Origin: Verrucomicrobiota bacterium
GTDB lineage: Bacteria > Verrucomicrobiota > Verrucomicrobiae > Limisphaerales > UBA11358
Assembly (NCBI GenBank): GCA_014860005.1
Contig: JACZKP010000040.1
Span: 1 to 64,000 of the forward strand
Length of the DNA: 64,000 bases
Direction of reading: 5' to 3'
This document shows positions 33,201 to 42,816 of this stretch, piece by piece. The first letter of the stretch is position 1, and every line of letters begins with the position of its first letter. Below the pieces are notes generated by a model. The model saw only the letters and a program-made list of their open reading frames with translations. It had not been told where the DNA came from and ran no database searches. The translations under genes and the position numbers were made by a program.

Positions 33201-34713
33201 GGCCGGCGGTGTAGAGGGTGTCGTTGTCCACGTTGTCGGCAAAGCCGGGCGGAACACCGGTCAGACCGCTCCAAGGGGCGCTGGTGGCGGTGGTGGCATT
33301 GGCCGCGGTGCCGGAGATGTCAATGGCTGCGGTGCCGGGCGCGAAGCTGGCCGGATCGAGGCCAGCCAGCCCGCTACCGCTGCCGCTGAAGCTGCCGACG
33401 AAGGAGTTGTCCAGATTGGTGGCGGTGAGGACGCCGTTAAAAGTGTTAGCGCCGCTGAAGGTCTGGTGGGCGTCGAGCAGCGCCACGTTGCTGGAGAGCC
33501 GATCGTCGGCCAGCGTGCCGGTGGTCAGTGATGAGGCATTCAGCGCAGTGAGCCCCGAACCGCCGCCGCTGAAACTGTTGGCGGTGATGTCACCCGCTGC
33601 GAAGTGACCGGCGCCATCACGCATAACAATCGTGTCCGGGGTGTTGGCGTCAGTGCCGGCATTGGCCGCGTTTGCACCGCTGGCGACCTCCGCCGCGGTC
33701 AGTCCGCCGACGCTGGCAACCACCGTGGCCTGCTGATTCCCTGTGACATCCCCGGCCAGTGGATCGGTGAACGTGGCGGCACTGCCGGCGGTCGTGGCCG
33801 TTGTGGCGCTGGCTGCTGTCGCAGCCGTGGCCGCAGTCGTGGCGGTGGCCGCATTGCCCGAGATGTCGATCCCTGCTGTGCCGGCTGCAAGGTTGGCCGG
33901 GCTGAGTCCGGTCAACCCACTGCCGCTACCGCTGAAGCTGCCCGCAAAGCTGTTGTTAGTGTTGGTCAGTTGCACCACGCCCGAGAAGAGGTTGGAGCCG
34001 CTGAAAGTTTGATGGGCGTTGAGCAAGGCCACATTGCTGGAGAGCCGCTCGTCGGCCAGCGTGCCGGTGGTGAGGTCCCTGGCAGCATGACCGTGCCCCA
34101 ACAGTGAATAGGTGGCGTCGTGGTGGTGATCGCTGCGCGCGGCGCTATCGAACACACCATTGCCGTCAAAGTTCACGCTGAATTCGGTGCCGATGAGGTT
34201 CAGGCCCAGGCCAGCCGAGTAAACCGTGTCGTTGTCAACCCCGTCGGCAAAGCCTGGAGGCATCGCCGTGATCCCGCTCCAAGGCGCTGCACTGGCCGTG
34301 GTCGCGGTGGTGGCATTGCCTGAAGTAGAGGCATGGAGTGCATGGGGCATGGGGGTCAACTCTTGCCGAGGAGACAGCGTGGTGAAACCGCCATCGCCGT
34401 TGGTGCGAACGGCGATCTCCAGCCAGCTGGCCTCGCCGGTGAACACCGCGCCGAAGTCGAGCACGACCCGGAATAGCCCATTGCTAACGCGGACGAAGGT
34501 GTTTGTTTGCGCCAAGCCCAGTTGGTTGCCGCTTTTGGCTGCGTCGTAAAGTACGAAGGAGAGGTCAAAGAGCCCATCGGCAGGCAACTCGTTGTCAACG
34601 AGCCGACCTTGATAGTTCCACGCTGTGCCGAGCGGTTCGGCCAAGCACAGAAAGGCGCCAAGAATCAAGACGGTAAACTGGGTGAGGAGACGATCGGGTT
34701 CGGGGGTCTTCAT
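30268..34713 (-). pseudogene. giant modular surface protein with S74 (endosialidase-chaperone) end, broken by an in-frame TGA
   Basis: 1,481 codons read in one frame, interrupted only by TGA at 30723-30721. Order: signal segment; YQGRLVDNELPADGLFDLSFVLYDAA domain; about 900 residues of tandem modules (Gly/Ser/Ala/Thr-rich, with HDHN and HGH clusters as in phage tail fibres); a YadA-like head region of GGG-x-N repeats (TISGGHQNQV, TIGGGYSNTI); then GENQFLI-stop-ASGGVGIGT and an S74 domain (SDRNAKEHF, IRHIGPMAQDFHAAF) with a C-terminal coiled coil. In related proteins the stop position is Arg (CGA), so one C-to-T change makes TGA. S74 domains aid trimer folding then cleave themselves; the truncated 1,330-residue product would lack this. 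Confidence 0.72.
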
Positions 34714-35162
34714 GGTACATTTCTTTCCGGCTGATGGTTGGATTCGGTTTACCGCAGCTTTAACCCATCAGAATCACTGGCAATTGCTTGTGGCGGCGTA
34801 AGGCAGGGACAACAACAATTGCCAAGCTGTTCGCACAGTTTCTTATACCAGAGACAATCCACTTTGAAAGTCCGGTTGAAACCCTAACCCACTCCGTATC
34901 AATCCGGATGGTCGCGACCTATCATGTGGAAGGAATTGGACTACGTGCGTTGCTCGCACCAAGCAGCAGGACGAGGGAGGTTTATGACCGGTCATCGCTT
35001 CGGATCAATCTGACCTTGGCGACATGGCTTCACTCAGTGCGGCAGCCTAATTCCATAACCAATCAACAACCCGGCGTATAGTCTGAATTCGATTCTCCGA
35101 CCGTCGAGGTGACGCTGCGTTGAGTGAAGAAACGCCAGCAGCCCGCCTCAATTACACGCGGT
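34714..35162. other. intergenic stretch upstream of the surface-protein gene
   Basis: No supported gene. It contains an inverted repeat TGGCAATTG (34778-34786) / CAATTGCCA (34816-34824), 65 bases before the surface-protein start, which could be an operator or cruciform. No Pho-box-like phased repeat found here. Confidence 0.45.
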
Positions 35163-35996
35163 TCACAGGTCCAAGCCCTGTCCGTTTTGCAGCACGCACG
35201 CGCGCTGATCAAGCCGGCCACACTCCGAGAGAAACTCCTCCGGCGAAACGGTGTTGAACTCGAACATATCGAAGTGATGCGGGATCGCTACGCGCGCCTT
35301 GATGTCCCAAGCCAACTGCGCGGCCTCGCGACAGTTGAGATTACCTGCCACGCGCCGCTCAGGCTTGTTGCCATTGATCGGCAGGATCGCCACATCAATT
35401 TTGAACCGCAGAAGTGAAGGTATCAGTTCATCGTGCAACAACGTGTCCCCGCTGTGGTAGATCGTCCGGCCTCCGACCTGCGCCACGTAACCGAGAAATC
35501 GGCAGCGTCCTAGTTCGTCGCGTTCGACGATGTTGTGCGCCGCGGCGATGCCGTGGAACGTTACGCCCGCCACGCGCACGCTCTCGCCGGCGTCAACTTC
35601 GACGAGTGAATCTTCAACCTTGCCGAGACGTTCCAAGACGAATGCCCGATTGGCTCGTGGGATGAGGAGTTTCGCCTGCGGATTCGCAGCCAGCAGCGGT
35701 TGGAGCGTTTCGGCGTCGAGGTGGTCCGTGTGGGTATGCGAACTGGTGATAACATCAATGCCTTGCAAACACTCGGGGGCAATGACCTGCTCGGTGATGC
35801 GCGTGTGCGGTTTGTCCGTCGCGGCGTACTTTCTCGTCAACGAATCTGAAAGATAGGGATCGAACAACACCGTCGCCTCTTTCTTATAGACCAGAAAGCC
35901 ACTCTGACCGAGCCACCAGAGGCGGGCGCGTCCTTCGCCTCGGGCTCGAGCGATATCCGCGAGCAAGGCATCGTTCTTCTGAAACGCCGGCTTCAT
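35163..35996 (-). CDS. metallo-beta-lactamase-fold hydrolase (UlaG-like)
   Basis: 277 residues. The metal motif HTHTDHLD (near residue 88) and later H-S-GDT and PHHFDMFEFN histidines fit the UlaG branch of metal-dependent hydrolases (L-ascorbate-6-phosphate lactonase and relatives). The WWLGQSGFLVYKKEATVLFDPYLSDS opening is typical. Cytoplasmic, no signal. It starts 1 base after the stop of the MetE-like gene and is the last gene of the ten-gene minus-strand operon. The substrate is probably a lactone or phosphoester of the sugar pathway; not determinable from sequence. Confidence 0.82.
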   Translation of the reverse strand: MKPAFQKNDALLADIARARGEGRARLWWLGQSGFLVYKKEATVLFDPYLSDSLTRKYAATDKPHTRITEQVIAPECLQGIDVITSSHTHTDHLDAETLQPLLAANPQAKLLIPRANRAFVLERLGKVEDSLVEVDAGESVRVAGVTFHGIAAAHNIVERDELGRCRFLGYVAQVGGRTIYHSGDTLLHDELIPSLLRFKIDVAILPINGNKPERRVAGNLNCREAAQLAWDIKARVAIPHHFDMFEFNTVSPEEFLSECGRLDQRACVLQNGQGLDL

Positions 35997-35997
35997 G

Positions 35998-37053
35998 TCA
36001 CGTGACGATGCCCAGTTCCTTGCGGACCAACCCCACGCCCTCGACCATATTTGCGAGTTTCTGTTTCGCGGCCCAACGCGCGGTTTGACTCAACCCGCAA
36101 TCCGGCGCGAACACCAATTGCTCCGCCGGCGCGTGCCTGAGACACAGCCGCACACGGTCGGCGATGTCGCGGGGCGATTCCACGTAATAACTCTTCACGT
36201 CCACAATGCCGACGGCCGCATCCATGCGTTGCGCGATTTGGGTGATCAGTTCGATCTCGGCGAATTCGCGACTCGCCATTTCGACGTGCATCTCGTCGCA
36301 CTTGAAATCAAGGAAGGCCGGAAACATCGGCGCGAGCCGCCGCAAGCCCACGGCGCGGGCTTTGAAGTTGCCAAAGCACAGGTGCGTGCAAACGCGCGTC
36401 TTGCCGGCAACGGGTTCGACCGTGCGGTTGAAAATATCCACGAATCGCCGCGCGTCCTCGCGGTAGGCGTAACAACTCATCGAAGGTTCATCCACGCTGA
36501 TCTCGGGACAGCCGGCGGCGACAAGGTCCGTCAATTCCTTTCGAACAATAGGCAGTAGCGCCTCGGTCAACGCCCAGCGATCGGCATATTGTTTGTTCGG
36601 CAGCAAACGCCCGCTCATCGTGTACGGTCCGGGCACACTGGCTTTGAGCGTGACGTTCGCAGTCCGGTTCATGGCGTCGAACAGTCGTTGCAGGCGTTTG
36701 AATTCTTCAACCACGCCGAGGCCGCGCGGCGCCCGCAGTTCGCCCGTGACCTGATGTTTGCCACGTTGATCGTGCGCAGGCGGTCCAAACCGGCGCGGCG
36801 AGGAGGATTCCAGTTCGATCCCTTCCAGATAACCATAGAAGGACAAATTGAAATCAAGCCGCGTCTGTTCGCCGTCGGTGACGACGTCCAGGCCCGCTGC
36901 CAGTTGATCGTGCAAGGCCGTGATGACGGCGTCGTCCTGCACCTCGGCGCGATCCGCTGTGCCGAACTGATCGAGATGTTGCGTGGCAAATTCCAGCCAG
37001 CCCGGAAACGGATAGCTGCCAATGACGGAGGTGCGAAGTGGACAGGTTTTCAT
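35998..37053 (-). CDS. core-MetE-like zinc methyltransferase (C-terminal MetE domain only)
   Basis: 351 residues, matching only the catalytic half of cobalamin-independent methionine synthase (full MetE is about 750). Zinc-ligand motifs are visible: HLCFGN (His and Cys), a Glu in the CDEMHVEMASREF segment and Cys in PDCGLSQTARW. The ISVDEPSMSCY segment and a VIGSYPFPGWL start also fit. Core-MetE proteins transfer methyl groups to homocysteine or other thiols from varied donors. Placement in a sugar/nucleoside operon hints at methylated nucleoside or methylthio-sugar salvage (inference). 18 bases separate it from the upstream SIS gene. Confidence 0.82.
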   Translation of the reverse strand: MKTCPLRTSVIGSYPFPGWLEFATQHLDQFGTADRAEVQDDAVITALHDQLAAGLDVVTDGEQTRLDFNLSFYGYLEGIELESSSPRRFGPPAHDQRGKHQVTGELRAPRGLGVVEEFKRLQRLFDAMNRTANVTLKASVPGPYTMSGRLLPNKQYADRWALTEALLPIVRKELTDLVAAGCPEISVDEPSMSCYAYREDARRFVDIFNRTVEPVAGKTRVCTHLCFGNFKARAVGLRRLAPMFPAFLDFKCDEMHVEMASREFAEIELITQIAQRMDAAVGIVDVKSYYVESPRDIADRVRLCLRHAPAEQLVFAPDCGLSQTARWAAKQKLANMVEGVGLVRKELGIVT

Positions 37054-37071
37054 AGCATGTCGAAGTGGGAT

Positions 37072-37854
37072 TTACGTTCCGGATTCGGCATAGAGCCGCG
37101 CGATGCGATGCGCGTGTTCGTCGTACGCAGATTCAAAAATCTCGACAGCGCGCTTGGCGCCCACAACGGCCGCAGCGCTCAATACTTTGGGCGGCTGTCC
37201 CGCGGTCGTAAGCCGGGCGGCGACTTCCGCCTTGATGGCGTTGATGAGCAAACATCCGCCAATGGTGGAACCAGGCGAAACAGGCGTATCCAGTCCGGGA
37301 ATCTGCACCATCGCATCGCCCACGGGTGCTCCCGTGTCCAGAACGAGATCGGCGAAGTCCTGTAGCTTCTTGCCTTCGGGGTGTTTTGCGGGGCTGGCCT
37401 CGGAATGGCTGCGGCTGATGATGACAACGACTCTGACTCCGCGTTGCTTGAAGCCCGCCGCCATCTCCACGGGCACGAGATTGCAGCCGCTGGAGGAAAT
37501 CACGAGCGCGGAATCCGCCGGGCGCACCGCGAAATTCCGCAAGATGCGTTCGGCAAGGCCCGAGACGTTTTCCAGGAACATCGCCTGCCGCTGTCCGTTT
37601 GCGCCGACCACGAGGTTGTGAAAAGAGAGCGACAGTTCCACGATGGGATTGAAACCGGGAAACGAGCCGTAGCGCGGCCACATCTCCTCGACCATGATCC
37701 GCGAGTGGCCTGAGCCGAACACATGCACCATTCGTCCGGCAAGAATGGTGGCCGCGAACCAATCCGCGGCTTGTTGAATCGCGGTTTCCTGGGCGGCCAC
37801 AGCATCAAAGATCCTTCGGCAATGCAATAAATAGTCCTGGGTGGGTTGGCTCAT
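37072..37854 (-). CDS. SIS-domain sugar-phosphate-binding protein
   Basis: 260 residues from ATG 37854, which overlaps the oxidoreductase stop by 4 bases. The SIS fold is shown by VHVFGSGHSRIMVEEMW and ALVISSSGCNLVPVEMAAGFKQRGVRVVVII. The sequence belongs to the group of SIS proteins with a C-terminal PGSTIGGCLLINAIKAEVAARL helix, often called sugar isomerase-domain proteins. They probably bind or isomerise phosphosugars. The neighbours (kinases, dehydrogenase) support a catabolic role. Confidence 0.83.
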   Translation of the reverse strand: MSQPTQDYLLHCRRIFDAVAAQETAIQQAADWFAATILAGRMVHVFGSGHSRIMVEEMWPRYGSFPGFNPIVELSLSFHNLVVGANGQRQAMFLENVSGLAERILRNFAVRPADSALVISSSGCNLVPVEMAAGFKQRGVRVVVIISRSHSEASPAKHPEGKKLQDFADLVLDTGAPVGDAMVQIPGLDTPVSPGSTIGGCLLINAIKAEVAARLTTAGQPPKVLSAAAVVGAKRAVEIFESAYDEHAHRIARLYAESGT

Positions 37855-39020
37855 GTTTTTTTCGTTCGACTTTTCATGGGCGAGATTGGTGTCGGAGTGC
37901 AGCGTTGCAACAGCACGCCCGCGAGCCGGCGCACTTTGCCGGGTGTCACCGGTTTGCCGGATTCGGCGCTGGCCAGTGCGGCAAACGCCAGTTCCAGCGT
38001 GGCAAGATTGTTTCGCGCGCTGTGCTCTGGTTCGCGCTTTTCCTCGATGGCGCGCAGCAATTCGCCCATCGTGCCCTGAAATCCGTTGGTGAACCACGTG
38101 CCCTCCAGCTTCGGCGAGCCTGTGCCGCGCGCAGTGGTAAAGGTAACGCACTGGTCGTTGAAATTTACACCCCGGCTAATTGCCGTGCCCTGGCTGCCGC
38201 ACAGCATGGTGCGATCGCACTGATCGAAACGGTTTGCGGCATTGAAGACCCAGCGTACCTGGGCATCGCCATAGTCGGCAATCACGGCCGCAAGCGCCGG
38301 CGGCGCGAACGGCTGGCCGGCACTGGCGGTGAGCGTAGCGTAAACGGATTTCGCCCGTCGTCCGCCCAGGAACACCGTGGCAATGTCGAACCAATGCACG
38401 GCGAAATCATACAGCACCAGATGCCGCAAGGTGTTGAACGGGGTGCTGGCAATCCAGGAGTGATCCCAGGCCAGCGTGAAATCAACCGTTGCGAGTTCGC
38501 CCAGCGTGCCTCGGCGCACAAGTTGGCGCAGATAACTCCAGTGCGGCGCCCAACGGCCATTCTGATTGACGGCCAGCCGGACGCCTTGCCGCTCGGCCAG
38601 GTCGGCCAGTCGGTTGCCCATCTCGAGATCGAGCACGAAAGGTTTCTGGCTTAACACATGTTTGCGCGCTTTTAGCACGGCTTGCATCAACGGAACGCGC
38701 GCCGCAGGATGCGTCGTCACGTCCACGACTTCAATCTCATCGCGCCGCAGCACCTCGCGATAATCGGTCGTGATGGCCGCGGCAGGAAAAAACTCACGCG
38801 CCCGTTGCTGTGCGCGAGCGCGGTCAACGTCGCACAACATCACGACGTCCAATCCCATCTGCCGGTAGTTGCGCAGATGGACCGCGGAGACGCCCCCACA
38901 ACCGATCAGCGCAATCTTGGGCCGGTAGCGGCGCGGGCGCGGCGGTTGATACGGCAGCACGGGCGCGGCGACTAACTTCGTCGTGCAAACTTTGCTGAAG
39001 CCGTAAGATTTCTTCTTCAT
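37851..39020 (-). CDS. Gfo/Idh/MocA family NAD(P)-dependent oxidoreductase
   Basis: 389 residues from ATG 39020 (8 bases after the ROK kinase stop; an upstream ATG at 39071 would overlap that gene). The Rossmann motif is IALIGCGGVSAVHLRNYRQMG; the usual EKP catalytic segment appears as SQKPFVLD with Lys kept. The C-terminal domain has WDHSWIASTPFNTLRHLVLYDFAVHWFDIA, where the catalytic His is expected. These enzymes oxidise or epimerise sugars and inositols. It overlaps the SIS gene by 4 bases. Confidence 0.86.
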   Translation of the reverse strand: MKKKSYGFSKVCTTKLVAAPVLPYQPPRPRRYRPKIALIGCGGVSAVHLRNYRQMGLDVVMLCDVDRARAQQRAREFFPAAAITTDYREVLRRDEIEVVDVTTHPAARVPLMQAVLKARKHVLSQKPFVLDLEMGNRLADLAERQGVRLAVNQNGRWAPHWSYLRQLVRRGTLGELATVDFTLAWDHSWIASTPFNTLRHLVLYDFAVHWFDIATVFLGGRRAKSVYATLTASAGQPFAPPALAAVIADYGDAQVRWVFNAANRFDQCDRTMLCGSQGTAISRGVNFNDQCVTFTTARGTGSPKLEGTWFTNGFQGTMGELLRAIEEKREPEHSARNNLATLELAFAALASAESGKPVTPGKVRRLAGVLLQRCTPTPISPMKSRTKKT

Positions 39021-39027
39021 CGCGCGG

Positions 39028-39936
39028 TTAGGGATTTTCAGTGGCCGCCAGTTTGGCGGCATAGGCCGCACCGGTTGCGCCCGCGTTGCTGCCGAGTGCG
39101 GCTTTCACCAACCGCACTCGCGCGCCGCCCGGACGCCACTCGTATTCGTCCAGCGACCCCGCCAGCGGCTCAAGCAGCGCTGCGTCAGCGTTCGCCATGC
39201 CGCCACCGATGACGACCAATTCCGGATCGAGCACGTTGATGAATCCCGCGAGGCCCGCCGCCAAGTCACGCACGGACCGAAGCCAGATTCTCTCCGCGTC
39301 CGGCAAACCCTGGCGATATGCCGCAACGAGTTCGCGTGTGGAGGTGTACTTGCCCTGACTGCGCAGTGCCAGGGAACATTCGCCCACGGCATCCTCCAGG
39401 CTGCCCGGCGTGTTGACAATATCACGCGGGCCGTCAGGATTTAGCGAGACATGGCCCAAATGTCCGGCGCGGCCCAAATGCCCGCGCAAAATATGGCCAT
39501 CCACCATCGCCGCGCCGCCTACCCCCGTACCGAGGGTAAGCAACACCACATTGTTCGCGCCGCGCGCCGCGCCCAACCACACCTCCGCCAGCAACGCCGC
39601 CTGCGCATCGTTCAACACCGGCACCGGCTCTGGCGCTTCCAACCACTCCTGCCACACCAACCCTTCAAGTCCGGCAAGGCGATTCGGCAAGTGCGCAATG
39701 GATCGTCCGTCCTGCGCGGGCAATCCCGGCGCTGCCACGCCGATTCTCGCGGGGCTTGGGCAGCGCGCGAGAACATTGTGAACCACGCTCCGCGCCTGCT
39801 CCCGCCAGGCCGGCGTGCCGTCATCGGCAGTTGGCGCGCTCGTCTCCGCCAGCAATTCCCCCAAGGCGGTGAAAGCGCACGCCTTGAGATTGGTGCCGCC
39901 AACATCGAGACCGATGAATGATTGAACTTCACTCAT
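39028..39936 (-). CDS. ROK-family sugar kinase
   Basis: 302 residues. ATP site GLDVGGTNLK at the start, LTLGTGVGGAAMVDG in the middle and GRAGHLGHVSLNPDG, which corresponds to the ROK sugar-binding E-x-GH motif but with Arg-Ala for the usual Glu position. The CxCGxxGCxE zinc motif of classical ROK glucokinases is absent, with only a short NTPGSLEDAVGE left. No HTH domain, so it is a kinase and not a repressor. It lies 3 bases after the SDR stop. Confidence 0.85.
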   Translation of the reverse strand: MSEVQSFIGLDVGGTNLKACAFTALGELLAETSAPTADDGTPAWREQARSVVHNVLARCPSPARIGVAAPGLPAQDGRSIAHLPNRLAGLEGLVWQEWLEAPEPVPVLNDAQAALLAEVWLGAARGANNVVLLTLGTGVGGAAMVDGHILRGHLGRAGHLGHVSLNPDGPRDIVNTPGSLEDAVGECSLALRSQGKYTSTRELVAAYRQGLPDAERIWLRSVRDLAAGLAGFINVLDPELVVIGGGMANADAALLEPLAGSLDEYEWRPGGARVRLVKAALGSNAGATGAAYAAKLAATENP

Positions 39937-39939
39937 GGC

Positions 39940-40749
39940 TCAATCGCTTGTCTCCGATGCGAACTGTCCTTCGCTGACACACCAGCCGCCGTCCACGGCA
40001 AGCACCTGGCCGGTCGTGAAACGCGAGGCGTCGCTCATGAAATAAACCGCCGCCGCATCCAGATCCTCCGCTCGGCCTATACGCCCGCCGTCGAGCGGTT
40101 GTTTGGTTTTGATGAAGCTCAGGACTTTCTCGTCGCGTGCGGCGCGTTGCGCCATGGGCGTTTCCACCAATCCGGGCGCGAGCACGTTGCAGCGGATGTT
40201 CTGCGGCGCATAGCCGGCCGCGATGGATTTGGTAAAACCGATGATTGCGGATTTAGCAGCGGCGTAAGCGTGCGTGGAAAAGTGATGCGGTGAAGGCGAC
40301 CAACCCAGCACGCTGCCGAGGTTGAGAATTGTGCCACTGCTGCCGTGCGCGAGAAACTGCCGCACGGCGGCGCGGTTGGAATAGACCAGCGAAGTCAGAT
40401 TCAAATCCATGGTGGACCGCCAGCCTTCATCCGTCAGTTCGTGCAACGGCCCGTCGCCGAATTTCCGACCGCTGCCGCCCGCGACGTGATAAAGCCCGTG
40501 AAAACCGCCAAAATGGTTCACCGCCGCATTGATGGCGAGAACCGCCGTCTGCGGGTCAACAGCGTCCGCTGTCATGGCGAAAGCCGATGCGCCGAGCCGC
40601 TGCTGCGCCGCACTCACGCTGTCCGCATTACGTCCCAAGACAACCACGCGCGCGCCGTGCTCAACGAAGGCACGCGCGGCAGACAGCCCCAGACCCGTGG
40701 TGCCGCCCACAATGACCAGAGATTTCCCGCTGAGATCGAAACGTGCCAT
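39940..40749 (-). CDS. short-chain dehydrogenase/reductase
   Basis: 269 residues from ATG 40749 (MARFDLSGKSLVIVGG). Cofactor loop GGTTGLGLSAA, active-site YAAAK (in STHAYAAAKSAIIGF) and a C-terminal FTTGQVLAVDGGW are standard for classical SDRs; the N-S-Y-K set is present. It likely oxidises a sugar or polyol in the pathway of this operon. 64 bases lie between the ribokinase stop and this start. Confidence 0.9.
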   Translation of the reverse strand: MARFDLSGKSLVIVGGTTGLGLSAARAFVEHGARVVVLGRNADSVSAAQQRLGASAFAMTADAVDPQTAVLAINAAVNHFGGFHGLYHVAGGSGRKFGDGPLHELTDEGWRSTMDLNLTSLVYSNRAAVRQFLAHGSSGTILNLGSVLGWSPSPHHFSTHAYAAAKSAIIGFTKSIAAGYAPQNIRCNVLAPGLVETPMAQRAARDEKVLSFIKTKQPLDGGRIGRAEDLDAAAVYFMSDASRFTTGQVLAVDGGWCVSEGQFASETSD

Positions 40750-40813
40750 GCGGGAGAAACCGTGTTGCGGGCGCGCTGTGATGGCAAGCGAAAAGGTGAT
40801 TGCAGATTGGCAA

Positions 40814-41770
40814 TCAACGCAGTTTGGTCCGCCAGCGTTCGGTTTCCCGTCGCGAGGGCATTGCTTCCTGCGCGCCGGCTTTAAGTGTGGCAAGTCCACC
40901 GGCCACGTTGGCCAGCGCCACAGCCTCGGCAAGTGAACACCCTTCTGCCATACGGGCGGTCAAGGTGCCGGCGAAGGCATCCCCTGCCCCCACGGTGTCC
41001 ACCGGACGAACGCACAAGGTGGAAACACTGAAAAATGTTTCTGCCGTCAGGCATAGGGTTGACTCCGCCCCACGGGTGATGAGCAGTTGCGTAATGCCTC
41101 GCTCGGCAAGCCGACCGCGCCAGGCGGCCGGCTTGCGCAGTGAATCATTTGGGCTGTGACCGAAGATCTGGCGGGCCTCGATTTCGTTCACCACCACGGC
41201 ATGAAGCGCCACGCGCCCCCACGGAAAGTCGGCGCGCAACGGAGAAGGATTGAACACCACAGGTACTCGGGCAGCATTGGCTATCCGCATGGCGGCCAGC
41301 ACGGCGGGCAGCGGCACTTCCAACTGCACAAGCAGGGCCTTCGCGCTGCGAATCGCGGCACTGTGCGCTCGAACCATGGCGGAGGTAAGGCGGGCGTTGG
41401 CCCCGGCGACGACGACAATAGAGTTCTGTCCACGGCCATCAACCGCGATCAAGGCCGTGCCCGTGGTTTGATCCGGAATCCGATGAACGGCTCGAACATT
41501 GATCCCTTCACCGCGGGCAAGCTGTCTCCGATAAGCGTCGCCCCCGGCGTCCCGGCCAAGACAGCCAATCATCGCCACGCTCGCCCCTTGACGCGCCGCG
41601 GCCACGGCTTGATTCGCGCCCTTGCCGCCAAAACGTCGCAGCAACGCAGTCCCCGCAACCGTTTCCCCGGCAGCCGGCAAACGCTCGACCCGCGCAATCA
41701 GGTCGAGATTGAGCGAACCCACCACAACGACGCGCGGCGCGGAAGCTGGGAGAGTTTTTTGATGCTTCAT
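40814..41770 (-). CDS. rbsK: ribokinase (PfkB family)
   Basis: 318 residues. N-terminal VVVVGSLNLDLIARVERLPAAGETVAG with GGKGANQAVAAARQGA (ribokinase sugar lid region) and C-terminal anion-hole motif DTVGAGDAFAG with catalytic Asp. It phosphorylates ribose to ribose-5-phosphate in the cytoplasm. It overlaps the nucleoside hydrolase gene by 4 bases, which supports ribose as the product handed on. Confidence 0.9.
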   Translation of the reverse strand: MKHQKTLPASAPRVVVVGSLNLDLIARVERLPAAGETVAGTALLRRFGGKGANQAVAAARQGASVAMIGCLGRDAGGDAYRRQLARGEGINVRAVHRIPDQTTGTALIAVDGRGQNSIVVVAGANARLTSAMVRAHSAAIRSAKALLVQLEVPLPAVLAAMRIANAARVPVVFNPSPLRADFPWGRVALHAVVVNEIEARQIFGHSPNDSLRKPAAWRGRLAERGITQLLITRGAESTLCLTAETFFSVSTLCVRPVDTVGAGDAFAGTLTARMAEGCSLAEAVALANVAGGLATLKAGAQEAMPSRRETERWRTKLR

Positions 41771-42810
41771 CGGGCCGGAAGATTTGGCGGCTGACTGGTG
41801 AGTTGAACCAGGGCTTCCCGCGTGCGGGCGATCTGATCGGCGTTCAATTTCAGAAAGCGGTCCCGCCCGTCCTTCTTCGGGGAGAATCGCGTAAAGCCAT
41901 CGTCGAGCACTTCCACCGCGCCGCGCGTGGACAGGTTGAAATAGCCGCGGTCGGGATGCACCGCATAGAGCACGCTGGTCAAATCCCAGGTGGGCCGATC
42001 ATGCGGCGGCGGTTCGTATAAGTAATAGGCCTCCGCCAGCAGATGATGCCGCACGTAACCGTAGTCCCGCTCAATGCTCACCGCGGGATACGCCAGCGCG
42101 ATGCCGATTTCAAATCCGCTCCAGACGATGGGCGTGGGCCAGTCGCGCGCGACCTTTTGCGCAGCGGGAATGTCGCGCACGACGTTGAATTCGAGCATGT
42201 GGTTGTTGTCATGAATTGTCTGAAACGAACCGGCCATCACGGACAGTAACTTCACTTTTTGTTTCACCAAATCGCGCCCGTTGAGCGGCGACACATCGTC
42301 AGCCGGCGTGTCGAGCAAAGCGGCGAAGTTGGAGAAGAAGCCGACCTGGATCAGCACCACGCTCGCATCCGGTTGCGCGGCGAGAATCTTGCGCAACAAG
42401 GCCGGCGCGGCCGGGGCATCGCTGCTGCGGTTGAGATCGCGTGGGTAACGCAACTTGCCCTCGTCCTTCACTTCGGCCAAGGGCAGGAATTTTCCCGGAT
42501 CGCGCTCCGGCTTGCCTCTAATGCAGCCGATCGGCACATCGGGCCGGCCATAGAAGGTATTGACGGCGTCCACAAACGGCCCGGCCAGTTCATCATTCTT
42601 TGTGATCGTCACCGCCAGCAAGTCGCAGGCGCCGCGCGACTGCAAGGCGTGCAACATCCCCAAGGCGAGCGCATCGTCCACATCGTTGCCGATATCTGTG
42701 TCGAAGATGACCTTGACCGGTGGAGCAGGAGGCGGAGCACCTGCGGGGCGCGCGCTAAACGGAGTGGATAAACACAGCAGCAGACCGACCAGGAGGATTT
42801 GTGGTTTCAT
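41767..42810 (-). CDS. secreted nucleoside hydrolase (IUNH family)
   Basis: 347 residues with a signal peptide (MKPQILLVGLLLCLSTPFSARPAGA). The calcium-binding cluster FDTDIGNDVDDALALGM is diagnostic of inosine-uridine nucleoside hydrolases; the later VMAGSF and an NVVRDIPAAQKV segment contribute to the site. It cleaves nucleosides to base and ribose outside the cytoplasm, feeding the RbsB/RbsC transporter encoded upstream and ribokinase downstream. It starts 6 bases after rbsC ends. Confidence 0.88.
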   Translation of the reverse strand: MKPQILLVGLLLCLSTPFSARPAGAPPPAPPVKVIFDTDIGNDVDDALALGMLHALQSRGACDLLAVTITKNDELAGPFVDAVNTFYGRPDVPIGCIRGKPERDPGKFLPLAEVKDEGKLRYPRDLNRSSDAPAAPALLRKILAAQPDASVVLIQVGFFSNFAALLDTPADDVSPLNGRDLVKQKVKLLSVMAGSFQTIHDNNHMLEFNVVRDIPAAQKVARDWPTPIVWSGFEIGIALAYPAVSIERDYGYVRHHLLAEAYYLYEPPPHDRPTWDLTSVLYAVHPDRGYFNLSTRGAVEVLDDGFTRFSPKKDGRDRFLKLNADQIARTREALVQLTSQPPNLPAR

Positions 42811-42816
42811 TGTAGT

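Noticed and set aside
31965..34330. Repeated segments considered as a CRISPR or other repeat array
   Set aside because: Repeats are long, in frame and coding, without regular short repeat-spacer structure.
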